Shown here: positions 48,512 to 59,093 of the stretch, piece by piece
Layout: every line of letters begins with the position of its first letter
How positions within the stretch are numbered: the first letter of the stretch is position 1
Assembly: GCF_001723175.1 (NCBI RefSeq)
Contig: NC_064656.1
Coordinates: 1,054,001-1,118,000 of the forward strand
Origin: Penicillium oxalicum
Lineage: Eukaryota > Ascomycota > Eurotiomycetes > Eurotiales > Aspergillaceae
DNA length: 64,000 bases
Reading direction: 5' to 3'
Position numbers and translations under genes: made by a program
The notes under the pieces: generated by a model
What the model saw: only the letters and a program-made list of their open reading frames with translations
Told to the model about the DNA's origin: nothing
The model's database searches: none

Positions 48512-51500
48512 ATGACCATCTTCCGACAGATCAAACGGAAGGACAATCCGGCCCCAGCCCGTTCCTCCAACATCACCATCCCCGAGACGTCCGTCCGGTA
48601 AATGAAGATAAAAGATCGATTTACTTTTATAGACCCAGCTAATGACATCGATAGACAGCAACCGTCTGTACCTCCTACACACGACCAGAATGATTACAAG
48701 AACCTCTATCGACGATCCATTGATCAGCCCGAAGATTTTTGGTCTTCGATGGCCACAGATCATCTGCAATGGGACAGTCCATTTCGTAGCGTCTATTTGA
48801 ATGGTGCTGACGCCAGCACCCATTCTTGGTTTGCGGGAGGGAAACTGAACGCTTGTTTCAACTGTGTCGATCGACATGCATCGCACAACCCCCACAAAAT
48901 GGCTATTCTCTATGAACGAGATGAGCCCACTAGTACGCCGGAAGGAATGACGTTCGCGGAGCTACTCAGAGACGTATCGAAGTTGTCCTGGGTGTTGAAA
49001 GACCTTGGCGTTCAACAGGGTGAAGTAGTAACCGTGTACATGCCGAATATTCCGGAAGCAATTGTGGGTATGCTGGCATGTGCCCGCATTGGCGCAGTTC
49101 ATTCGGTTGTGTTTGCTGGTTTCTCATCTCAGTCGCTCCGAGGACGATTGGACGACGCCAAATCAAAAGTCATCCTCACGGTCGATGAAGGTGTCCGGGG
49201 TGGCAAGGTCATTCCCATGAAAAACCTGGTTGAAGACGCACTTGTTGAATATGAAGGTCCCAGAGTGAAATGTCTTGTTCTCAGGAGGACCAAGAATCCG
49301 GTCCCATGGTGCCATAGAAGTACCGACTTCAATTGGCATGAAGAATGTGCCAAGTGGCCGTCCTACTTTGCACCGGTGTCAATGGGGGCGGAAGACCCTT
49401 TGTACCTGCTCTATACTTCAGGGTCGACGGGGAAGCCCAAGGGCCTGATGCATTCCACTGCAGGATATCTCCTAAGCTGCGCTGTCTCGGGCAAATACGC
49501 GCTGGACCTCAAACCAGCCGACGTCATGTTTTGCGCCGGCGACGTCGGCTGGATCACTGGTCACAATTATCTCGTTTACAGCCCGCTATTACTTGGAATT
49601 ACGACCGTGATATTCGAGGGAACGCCAGCATACCCTGATTTTGATCGATTCTGGCAGATTCTCAGTCGATGCAAAGCTTCTCACTTCTATGCAGCACCCA
49701 CAACTCTGCGAATGATCAAAAAGGCTCGTCCCGATGGTAATAAAATGGCCTTGAAAGATTTGAGAGTCATTGCATCAATCGGCGAGCCTCTAGCTCCCAA
49801 TGTTTGGGAGTGGTGTTTCGAGATACTTGGACGTAAAAGGGCCTGTGTCTTGGACGTGAGTTTTGACGAGAATAAGAAAAATTGCAGTGCATCGAAGCTA
49901 ACATTTTACATCAGACATATTTTCAAACTGAGACTGGATGCCACGCGTTTACACCACTGGCCGGTGTTACTCCTATTAAACCCGGTTCCGTTGCTTTGCC
50001 ATTCTTTGGATTCAATCCAGCATTGATTGATCCCGACTCGGGTAAAGAAGTAGACGAAGATGAAGGTCAAGGGTTGCTCGTATTCAAGCGGTCATGGCCG
50101 GGCATTGCGCGTACGGTATGGAGAGACCATGCCAGATACATAAAGACCTATTTCAACGACTCAAGAGGATACTTTGTAAGCAAATTGTTCCTTCTCCCTC
50201 GTTGAGTACTTGCTGAAACTCCGATGAGATCACTGGTGACGGCGCCAGTCGAGATCGGGACGGCTACTACACCATTCTGGGTAGGGTGGACGATGTGGTT
50301 AACATTTCGGGTCACCGTCTGTCAACCGGGGAGATCGAATCTGCTCTTTTGAATCAAGGTAACGCCTACCCAGCGTAGAGAAGTGGAGATTCGGATCTAT
50401 TACTGACTATACACAGGTCCTTTCGCCGAGGTTGCCGTTGTCGGCGTGCAGGACCAAATCACTGGCCAGGCGCTGAATGTCTTTGCCGTCCTCAAAAGGC
50501 CAGGGACTGAAGACAGCAGGGAAATGAGTACATCGGCGCAAGAGCATGTCGGAAAGGCGATCGGGCGGTTTGCTGTTCCCAAAAATGTTTTCATTGTGAA
50601 TGATCTTCCGAAAACGCGATCAGGAAAAATCATGCGACGGATACTCAGGAAAATATTGGAGGGTGAAACCGATCAATTTGGTGATACTTCTACTGTGAGT
50701 CCTCAGAATTCACAAGGGAACGAGGTGTCGGTGGCTAATGAACAAACCGCAGCTGATCCATCCTGATGTCATCTCACACATCGTTGAGCAAGTGAAAGGC
50801 CAGAATGCACCGAGCTCAGGAACCTCGAGGGTAATTGATACGCCTGGCTCAACAGCAGGAAGTGCCTCTTCAATTACAGACTATCCTTACCAATTCTCGG
50901 ATTACGAGCTCACTTTGCTTGATCACATTCTGCCACCTTGCCACATGTTCATGTTCCTCTCATTTGGCGCAGCTTCCATCGAAGGCATCGACGCCCTCCG
51001 CCATGGTGTTGCCCGGTTGAGTGACTCTCTTCCGTTTCTTACTGGTGTAGTGGTGCCATCAAGGCATTGTCAGGATAAAAAGGATGCATTCGAGGTCCAA
51101 CCAGCAGAGAAGGCGTTCCTGCAAAAGTATCCCATGCTCAAGGTGGCATTCAGCCCAAAGATGGATCAAATTACACCAGACGACTTCATCCAACAAGATT
51201 ATTTGCCTATTCCATTCATGATGCCCCCAACAGAGCCCATGCCGCTGGTGCGGTTTCAAGCCAATGTTACAACCCGACGAATCGTGCTATGCGTGGCATA
51301 TAACCATCGGGCATTAGATAGCACGGGCGTCTCGGTCGTTCTCAAGACTCTGGCAAGACTTTGCAGCAGTCCAAAAGACCAAGCCGAGAGCCTGCCTACC
51401 AGTGACGATATTGAGACTTCTACTCGCCAGCGCATCAGGAGCTCTGCATCGAAGGAGCCAGTGCCGCTAGGATGGACACCGGTTCCCCTATCTCTTGATG

Positions 51501-52261
51501 CGGGTGCGACTGAAGATTCCTCACACGAGGCTGTCAGCCGCAAGTTCAGTCTCAGTGCCAGAAAGATCGCGCTGTTGAAAGAAGTTTGCAACTCTGCCTC
51601 GACTGCCGAAGACCACGATGGTTCTGGAAAAAGGCGCCATTGCACGTCCAACGACGTGATCTCGGCCTTGGTTGGAGTTTGCGGCAATGCAGCACGCCGT
51701 GACATCGTGCCGGACTGTGTCTCGCCACCCAGAGTGATCATCGCAGCAAACGTGCGGAAACAGTGCCAACTGCCTCCCAATTACATTGGAAATGTACTTG
51801 TTGCGGCCGAGGCCACAGATCCAATCTCATTAATTTCTTCCCACATGAAGATCCCAGATGATCTCAGAAGTCTGCGCCAGGAAGATCTCACCCAGATATG
51901 TGGCTATGCTCTCGCTCTGCGGGATCAAATTGCTTCTATCTCGGAGAGCTATCTGCGCGGCATTCTGCATACGATCTCGGAAGCTTCCAGCTTTTCGTCC
52001 ATTACCCCTGCTTATGGGAAGAGCATCATTGTGTCAAGCTTGCGCTGGATGGACTTTTATTTGGATTTTGGCCCATTAGGCAAAGTTGAAAGATACGATA
52101 TTCCGGAGACGAAAGTCAAAGGAGTTTGCTGGGTCCTGCCGCTGCATGAGTTGGAGGGCGGATCCGAATCAGAACCGTTTGAGCTCCGATTTGTTCTCGA
52201 GCGCGCCGCCATGGAACGTTTGCAGAAGAATGAATTCTTCAGATGGGTGACCTCGGATTAA
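48512..52261 (+). CDS. Fusion of acetyl-CoA synthetase and BAHD/TRI101-like acyltransferase
   Basis: Six exons: 48512-48597, 48655-49855, 49915-50175, 50229-50358, 50417-50694, 50753-52261, giving 1154 residues. Residues 1-670 are an AMP-forming acetyl-CoA synthetase: [13 protein letters not shown]-loop [11 protein letters not shown] (282-292), QTETG (433-437), catalytic Lys630 in RSGKIMRR. The last exon starts with its C-terminal end ([15 protein letters not shown]) and continues without a stop, through a Gly/Ser-rich linker, into an acyltransferase with HRALD (HxxxD, His837) and a DFGPLG near the end, as in BAHD/TRI101-type enzymes. The start at 48512 gives a 57-nt first intron with the same GCTAATG branch as the last intron. 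I infer that the enzyme makes an acyl-CoA and passes it to the cluster terpenoid. Confidence 0.88.
50695..50752 (+). other. Last intron of the fusion gene, frame switch
   Basis: GTGAGT donor, GCTAATG branch region and GCAG acceptor. If spliced, the synthetase continues into the acyltransferase. If retained, the synthetase frame ends at TGA 50764-50766 with a 23-residue tail, and an ATG at 50738 opens the acyltransferase frame in the same message. Confidence 0.7.
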
Positions 52262-52830
52262 TACTTAACACTTCGCTCGAAGAAATTTGGCCCAGGAACG
52301 AACGCTCTCGCTTTTTTTCAATTCCCTGGCGGGATTAGGGTCTTTGAAAAAACCTACTGCAGAGTAAATGTTGGAAATCACTTACACGCACTATCACGGT
52401 GATGATTGCCATGAGACTGAATGTGCGTATTAAACTCATTATCATATTGAAGACTCATCATAGTTTCCAACGACCGGCTGCTGTAGGCGCAACTAATTCT
52501 ACACACTGCAAGGCAGTGCGGAACACCACCTATCATACATCAATTAAACCTATACAGAATCAAATCCGCGCTCCGAACGTGTCCCCTCCAGTAAACAGGC
52601 ATGCAAATCCGAACAAAATCATGAAAGCCGGGAATGGCAGGAAAGAAATATAAAAAAAACAAGAGAGATCACAGTGTCGCATGCACGTTGGGGATAAAAT
52701 CAGAGAAGGGAATCATTAAATCGGGGAAAGTATCGAAATCGTAATATTGAAAAAGTGAAGGGTAAAGGAGGAAGGAATGGTCAGCAGACCAAGTGGACAG
52801 ATCTCTTGAGCGTAGGAGATACAGCCAATG
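52262..52830. other. Convergent intergenic region
   Basis: About 0.57 kb between the 3' ends of the fusion gene and Inp1; right border of the cluster. No gene seen. Confidence 0.5.
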
Positions 52831-54936
52831 TTAGTCAAGATCCCAAGGATCAAGCTTCCTTGTGATCCGTGCGTCTTCGTACTCCGAAGAACTCTCACGC
52901 TCCAGCGGAAAGCTAAAGTCATCCTCTGTGGATGAATTGTAAGGCAATGCTTTCGAACCTGAGGTGAAGCCTTCTTGAGCAGAGCCGATGGCGGGGCTGA
53001 TGACAATCCGAGCAGCCACATGCAGGAGAATGATAAATAGATGAATAGGCGGCACCAAGACTAATGAGAGTGCCTTACTGAGAAGAGAGGATGCCTGCTC
53101 ATTCGGAGGAGGCTGGTAAAGGGCAGATTGCGGAGGCATAGGCGACACATCGCGCTGCCTTGTCGCCTGCGCCCGCCGACGAAATTCGGAGCTCATGTGG
53201 TCCATATCGGGACTCAGGAATGACGCACTCGTGTCATGCAGAGAAACGCTTGAAGACGAGCGGGAGGCCGGTTGCTTGGGAGGTTCCTCTCGTACAACGT
53301 AATGAGGCATTTTAAGCGGCGGGCTCGATTCTTCGCTACTCAGTGCCTGTGCAGAGGTATTTGCAGCCTGATCTTGTGAGGCCAAATGAGTCCCTGAAGA
53401 CACAGCTGCGGTGCGTTCCTGTGAAGTGGCTTCAATGTTTGAAGCAACATCACTGTTTGGTGAGGAATCACCATTGCTACTCGTTGAATCCCTCATCGAT
53501 GAAGATGAATGATGTAGCAACAATTGATCCGCATCGTGGTTGACGGACTTGGGAGTTGGCAACCCATCTTCATGGTCGGGCACCGCGCATTCGTGCGTTG
53601 GAAGCACGGACAAAGAAGTCTTTTGCGCTGGGGATTCCAGTCGATTTTCGCTAGTCGTCGGTACGCGATCAAGTTCAGGCGTTGCCGACAGGTGGTCGTA
53701 TCGCTCAATGTATCTGTCATCGGCGACTGCACCCAGGGCAGGATGGGTTTTCAAGCCCACAGAAGTATTGGAGGGACTCTCCAGCCCTTTCAGCATCTCC
53801 GAGACCGAAGTAGGTTCCAACACTTGTCCGTATGGTGTTTGAGAGTTCTCATCGTGGGTAAAATTCTTCATACCGCTTGTTTGACTTCCTTGAACGGCCG
53901 TTGAAACGCTCATATTTTGCTTGTCACTGATGAGAGGATCAGCAACGGGAATAGTGGACGTTTGGCCCGGGAGTGAGACATCGTCGAGGGCCATGGTCGC
54001 TGGCATTTGTTCGTTTTCTTCTTGATCATGAGAGACTTGCGATACCGGGGTGGCATCGAACTTCTCGCGCAAATTCGTAAATGTCTGCTTTGTTTCCGGT
54101 AGTGAGCTTCGACCCATTGGTAAGCTGGGAGTCGCCGTGCTGGTATTGTCCGTGGGAATAGCTTCGTTGTCCAAGATTGTCTCCGAGGTTGTACTGTTCG
54201 TCCTTTCAGAGGTCAAGCCACTGTCATCTGTGGTGGCTCCATCAGTGTCATCACCAGTGCTGACAGAATCAGGCCAGTCCACTTTGGCGTCGATCGAAGG
54301 CCTTTGGCTGACCGGCGCCGCAACAGATAACCCATCTTTGATTTCTTTCGGTTTCCACGCTTTCTTGCGTCGGGGTGCTATGGCCTCTTCGGGCAATTCG
54401 ACGCTGAATGCGCGCTTAAATGGGCATGGCGTGACCTCGTACCGGAGAATGTTTGGCAAGGCGGCTTTGAGATCCTCCACTAATGCCTTGTCCTCTGCGG
54501 TTTCATACGGCAACTCGATGCGATAGTATGTGAGAGGGCGGATGCGCAACACAAATTTGGAGACCCCGTCAACACACCAACACTGAGAGTTTCTCAAAAT
54601 TGCGCGGACCACATTTCCGCATTTCAGAAAGACTGTCAGGCCTCTTTCTAATCTCAGGGGCGCGGTTGCGACCGTTCTTTCGGTGGCCGAGCGCCAAGGG
54701 AGAGTCTCGATCGTGTCAACGGGATAGTCGAAATCAGAGGGCGTGGAGCTGGAAGGGATCGGAACGAGTGCTCGAGGCGCAAAATGAACGATTTTTGCAA
54801 AAGGGTGGTAAAAGATGACGTTCTCTGAAAGGTTCCCCTTGGAGCGCTGCGCATGCGGATTTAACTTCGTGGGGAGAGTAACCGCACGGCGGATGGAGTG
54901 TACTGGACCCGAGGTGTTGCTCTGAGGCTCCGGCAT
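52831..54936 (-). CDS. INP1: Inheritance of peroxisomes protein 1 (Inp1)
   Basis: Peroxisomal peripheral protein that tethers peroxisomes to the cell cortex. Intronless, 701 residues from ATG 54936 (MPEPQSNTSGPV). The N-terminal conserved part (residues about 20-190) has the Inp1 pattern with ENVIFYHPFAKIVHFAP and LRIRPLTYYRIELPYE. A long Ser/Thr/Pro-rich disordered middle follows. Near the C-terminus a hydrophobic stretch (SLVLVPPIHLFIILLHVAARI) precedes an acidic tail ending RKLDPWDLD. The family name rests on the N-terminal pattern and overall layout. The start lies 317 nt from the start of the next gene on the other strand. Confidence 0.85.
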   Translation of the reverse strand: MPEPQSNTSGPVHSIRRAVTLPTKLNPHAQRSKGNLSENVIFYHPFAKIVHFAPRALVPIPSSSTPSDFDYPVDTIETLPWRSATERTVATAPLRLERGLTVFLKCGNVVRAILRNSQCWCVDGVSKFVLRIRPLTYYRIELPYETAEDKALVEDLKAALPNILRYEVTPCPFKRAFSVELPEEAIAPRRKKAWKPKEIKDGLSVAAPVSQRPSIDAKVDWPDSVSTGDDTDGATTDDSGLTSERTNSTTSETILDNEAIPTDNTSTATPSLPMGRSSLPETKQTFTNLREKFDATPVSQVSHDQEENEQMPATMALDDVSLPGQTSTIPVADPLISDKQNMSVSTAVQGSQTSGMKNFTHDENSQTPYGQVLEPTSVSEMLKGLESPSNTSVGLKTHPALGAVADDRYIERYDHLSATPELDRVPTTSENRLESPAQKTSLSVLPTHECAVPDHEDGLPTPKSVNHDADQLLLHHSSSSMRDSTSSNGDSSPNSDVASNIEATSQERTAAVSSGTHLASQDQAANTSAQALSSEESSPPLKMPHYVVREEPPKQPASRSSSSVSLHDTSASFLSPDMDHMSSEFRRRAQATRQRDVSPMPPQSALYQPPPNEQASSLLSKALSLVLVPPIHLFIILLHVAARIVISPAIGSAQEGFTSGSKALPYNSSTEDDFSFPLERESSSEYEDARITRKLDPWDLD

Positions 54937-55253
54937 GGTCAAGACAAAGGGCTGAGACGCAGTATGAAGATGGTGCGTTTTTCACATGGGGGCGCGATCA
55001 CTGCAAGACCATCATGCTCGAAAGAATCATCGCCCAAAGCAAAAGCCAGGTGACGCGATTTACACTTGCCTAGAGTTTCTCGTCGCTTTGCGCCCGCGGG
55101 GGCATGTACTGTCTGCCTCAGGCTAATAGAGTCAGGTGATCGCCAATGACGCAGTCGTACAGGGCTCACCAAGTGGTATAAATGGTTGCCTTGTACCTGC
55201 ATTGACCTCCACTCGTTCTGAACGCCATCAAACCCATCAGACGAATTCGAAAT
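54937..55253. promoter_or_regulatory. Short shared promoter of INP1 and the UsgS-like gene
   Basis: Only 317 nt separate two divergent start codons, so both promoters must lie here. No distinct TATA box is evident. Confidence 0.5.
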
Positions 55254-56771
55254 ATGAGCTCCTTTAAGGACCCTCCTAGTACGGGGGCGACCTTGACCAT
55301 GGCCAATTTTGAGCCCAATGCGGTCATTCGCGGGTTCCAGCTTACTATAGTTGGTAGTATGTTTTCCAGCCTTGTTCTTTGTCGCAGTTTGATTCTCGCT
55401 GAGGGCGCCCATGTTCATGGAATCGGTGTGCTCGAGCAATGAGACCGAGGTCTTTGCTCGTATGAAATCTTCATGATTCATACAAACCCAGGCTTCGAAA
55501 CGCAGGCCTTCAGCGGAGCTCGGGTGTAGGGACACCAAACGTGAGACTGACGCGACGAAACAGCTGTGCGAGCTTTGAAGAATCCTGATCTCTTCAAGTA
55601 CGAGCATTTCCGGCAGGCAGCTCTTGCTGTTGGTGTCGGAGTCATCATTCAGCTCATCATCCAGATCCCGGTACGCATACAATTTGGTGCCAGTAGATTG
55701 CATTGATTACTCACACGTTGACAAAGATGATTATTCTGAAACTTGCCATTTACTTGTCCTCTTGGATTGTAAATTTGGATCAGGCAACTTGGGACGAGAA
55801 GCTTCTCGGTGGCATGGATTTTATGTCCAAATCAGTGCTGCAAGTCCCGTTCCTGTTAATGACCTTGATGGGTTACATCACTCCGACCCTGGATGAAATG
55901 TTGGTCAACCCCGCCCAAGCACGCTTATTACAACCCGGTGCTTACTGTTGCCATAGCTTCATGCAATCTGTTGAATGGGTTGATTCAACGTACATTCAAA
56001 AGCACCAGTCCGAGAACCCCGACACTCTGAGGGCCATGTACTACCCCAGCCTGGTGATGTTTCCGACAAAGACTGGTCCGCGATCCTCACGGCCAAAGTC
56101 CGAGGCCATCAAGATGTTTGTTCAACGATATGCAAAGAGAATGGGAACGCTTCTTGGCGTGTATCTTCTCTCTCTCACTCCCGTCATTGGCCGCTTCGTG
56201 ATGCCTGCTGCGAGTTTCTATACATTCCGCAGTCATGTGGGCACAGCTCCAGCCGCAGTCATCTTTGGCGCTGGTCTGGTGCTTCCCAAAGCGATGATCG
56301 TCAAATTCCTCCACACCTATTTTGCGTCAAGAAGTCTGATGCGTGAACTTGTACGTGCATGCTGTTTTACATTGAATTCCCTGCCCCCGCCACGACTGAC
56401 CATGTCAACAGCTTGAGCCATATTTCCGCCGCATCAAATTTACCCCCGATCAGAAGCGCCGCTGGTTCCGTGATCGAGAAGGTGTTCTTTTCGGATTTGC
56501 ATTTGCCTTTACCATTGTGTTGAAGACCCCTTTTATTGGAGTGCTCATGTACGGAGTTGCCGAAGCGTCCACAGCCTACCTGATCACCAAGATTACCGAT
56601 CCACCTCCCACACCAGCCGAGAGTGAGGGTTTCGCCGAAAGTCAAGTGACGTGGAAGAACAAGCATGACTTTCTGCGGTTGTCGCTCGAAAATATTGACA
56701 GGCTCAATGTGGTTACAGACCAGAATGGCGCTCAAGGCTCTACCACGGTACCTAAAAAGGAATTCTCTTGA
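55254..56771 (+). CDS. UsgS-like fungal transmembrane protein
   Basis: Exons 55254-55353, 55564-55670, 55727-55899, 55957-56350 and 56412-56771 give 377 residues with consistent phases. The N-terminus reads MSSFKDPPSTGATLTMANFE; splicing then gives VGAVRALKNPDLFKYEHF. Four or more hydrophobic segments follow (VGVGVIIQLIIQ, LKLAIYLSSWIV, LLGVYLLSLTPVIG, VLFGFAFAFTIVL). The C-terminus is polar. Aspergillus relatives are called UsgS; the molecular role is unknown to me. The first intron is unusually long at 210 nt. The third intron (55900-55956) is 57 nt without a stop, so retention would insert 19 residues rather than break the protein. A long frame on the opposite strand is a shadow. Confidence 0.85.
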
Positions 56772-57110
56772 AAGAGGACGAAAGGCAATCTATCGCGCTA
56801 GACTGAACTTTATGGGCATACTGGAGAATCTCACACTCTCTAAGGTCGTTGGCGTCTGTCAGCAGCCTTTTGTGCTAGAAGTTCGGCGCAGTCGGGCGAC
56901 ATGTTACAATACATTGAGCTGGTGCTTGTAGAAATTAAGCGATGAATGCAATATCACTGTTTCCCTGCTTATCGAAGCCGAGGCTTTCATTATGCCCCAG
57001 AGACAATTGATAATTTTTCTAGGCTAATGCTCCAATCTGTCGCTGCCCTCTCCTCCAGTCTCCCGAATATATCCAAACTCAGCGGGTGCAATCTCGTTCA
57101 ATGTAGATGA

Positions 57111-57206
57111 TGATAGGCTTATCTGACAAGAAGCCGATCATTACAAATGTCCCCGCGGACCCGTTACTCAGCGGAAACACTGAAGATAAAGCATCATCGG
57201 AGATAG
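57111..57206. promoter_or_regulatory. Cluster of four HGATAR (AreA-type) sites
   Basis: TGATAG at 57111, AGATAA on the minus strand at 57119-57124, AGATAA at 57184 and AGATAG at 57201. About 0.3 such sites are expected in 96 bp at even base composition. They lie 270-365 nt upstream of the formamidase start. AreA, the nitrogen regulator, binds HGATAR, and formamidase genes of Aspergillus are nitrogen-regulated. Confidence 0.6.
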
Positions 57207-57298
57207 TCGGTTCTGAACTGGTCATCGAACGCCAACACCAGCGCGATCGCCCAATTGGAGCCTGTCGTCCGCTGCGGGGAGAAGCGCCTGAAGAGAGC

Positions 57299-57300
<2 letters not shown>

Positions 57301-57347
<47 letters not shown>
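57301..57347 (+). repeat. C47 homopolymer tract
   Basis: Forty-seven consecutive C residues lying 128 nt upstream of the formamidase start codon, between the GATA sites and the gene. Confidence 0.9.
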
Positions 57348-57350
<3 letters not shown>

Positions 57351-57475
57351 CGATCTTCGGGTATTCATCAACCCCTCATTCCTTTCTCCAAATATGAATG
57401 TACATCGTCATCACTTGTTATTCTCCAAGAACTGCTTTCTTTTCATTGTTCAGTCCCAATCCACTCATCGTCAAA

Positions 57476-58979
57476 ATGGGGGTCAAAGGGATTCGAACCG
57501 CTCTGAAGGTTGATCTCAACAAGCACGCTCGCGACCAGCCAGGTCTTCATGTAGGTCAAGTTATCAAGGCCTATGGCTTTCATGCCGAATGCTGGCGCAA
57601 TAGCTGACTGTCACTTGTAGAATCGATGGCATCCTGATAGTAGGTCACAGAGAGAATGCAGTGTTGCAATTCAAGTCTGACTCGGTGTGCCACTTCTCCT
57701 CTAGTTCCGGCATGTGGCAAGATCGCCAATAATGAAGTCGTCAAGATTGAATGTCTGGACTGGACGGGTGGGCAGATCAAGAACGATGATTCCGCGGAGG
57801 ATGTCAGAACAGTCGATCTGACCGAGATCCATTATCTATCGGGTCCGTTTGACGTTGAGACCGCCGAGCCCGGTGATGTTCTGCTGGTGGAGATTCAGGA
57901 TGTGCAGCCCTTCCAAGATCAGCCATGGGGGTTTACTGGTGTCTTTGCCAAAGAAAACGGGGGAGGCTTCTTGGACGAGATCTATCCCAAGGCGTTCGTG
58001 CATTCTGCCTGTCCCTCTTCTCCGTGGCTACGCTCTTTCTAACCGCAAGCATTGCAGTGCCAAAGCAATCTGGGACTTTGAAGGTATCTTCTGCTCCAGT
58101 CGACACATTCCCGGCGTACGATTCGCAGGCTTGATTCATCCCGGGATTCTTGGATGTGCTCCTTCGGCCGAGGTGCTTGCTGAATGGAATCGGCGTGAAG
58201 GAGAGCTGATCGCAGCAAACACGGTCGAGGGTCGCATCGTGGCTCAGCCGCCGCAACCGCAGAACGCCCATGCTGGAAACGCCACCGAGGACATCAAGGA
58301 GAAGATCGCCAAAGAAGGAGCGAGAACCATTCCGGTAAGCCTCTACATAGCACACCTGTCCAAGACTATGGAGTCATTCTGACCGAAACGGCGTGTCCAG
58401 GGTCGTCCTGAACATGGTGGCAATTGCGACATCAAAAATTTGTCGCGCGGATCCAAAGTCTATCTCCCGGTTCACGTCCCGGGCGCCAAATTCTCGGTCG
58501 GTGACTTGCACTTTTCCCAGGGAGATGGAGAAATCTCCTTTTGTGGCGCCATTGAGATGGCGGGTGTCATCACACTCAAGTTCTCGGTGATCAAGAACGG
58601 CATGGCCAAGATGGGCATGAAGTCTCCCATCTTCCTCCCTGGTCCGGTCGAACCTCAATTCGGACCTGGACGGTACCTGACCTTTGAGGGCTTTTCGGTT
58701 GATGAGAATGGAAAACAGCACTACCTTGACGCCACGGTCGCGTATAGACAGACTTGTCTCCGCGTGATAGAGTATTTGAGACGCTATGGGTACTCGGACT
58801 ACCAGATTTATCTGCTTCTTTCATGTGCACCTATTCAAGGGCACATTGCTGGGATTGTCGATATTCCCAATGCCTGTACCACACTCGGGGTCCCCATGGA
58901 TATCTTCGACTTTGACATTAGGCCCGAGGCGGAGGTGGTGAAGCGAGACTTGGGAAGCTGTGCATTTGCAAACCAGTGA
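57476..58979 (+). CDS. fmdS: Formamidase
   Basis: Hydrolyses formamide to formate and ammonia, letting the fungus use formamide as nitrogen source. Five exons: 57476-57550, 57621-57639, 57705-57993, 58058-58334, 58401-58979, giving 412 residues as expected for FmdS. Exon 2 is only 19 nt and encodes most of NRWHPD, which is needed for the family sequence. Landmarks include WTGGQIKNDDSAEDV, EPGDVLLVEIQDVQP, SRHIPGVRFAGLIHPG, HGGNCDIKNLSRG, FSQGDGEISFCGAIEMAG and LLLSCAPIQGHIAGIVD. The donor of intron 3 is GTTCGT, slightly unusual, but the phase and the rebuilt YPKAAKAIWDFEG support it. GATA sites upstream fit nitrogen control. Confidence 0.95.
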
Positions 58980-59093
58980 ATGCCTACGATACGTATAATG
59001 AATGCCAATTCTTTCTGTTTTCTTAATTATCATTCCTGTGGGGGCTTCTTTTTTTTTCATTGGGGCGGGCAAAACTGCTTCGACGATCGTTGT

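Larger units (their letters stand above)
56772..57475. other. Intergenic, formamidase upstream region
   Basis: About 0.7 kb with a cluster of GATA sites and a 47-nt C run, listed separately. No gene. Confidence 0.6.

Noticed and set aside
54939..55703. Long frame (254 codons) opposite the UsgS-like gene
   Set aside because: It overlaps the first two exons and introns of a gene with matching splice phases and clear membrane segments; the product has no recognisable pattern.
57488..57499. GGGATTCGAACC, a tRNA B-box-like word on the minus strand
   Set aside because: It lies inside the first exon of formamidase (codons for GIRT), and no acceptor stem, anticodon arm or A box surrounds it.
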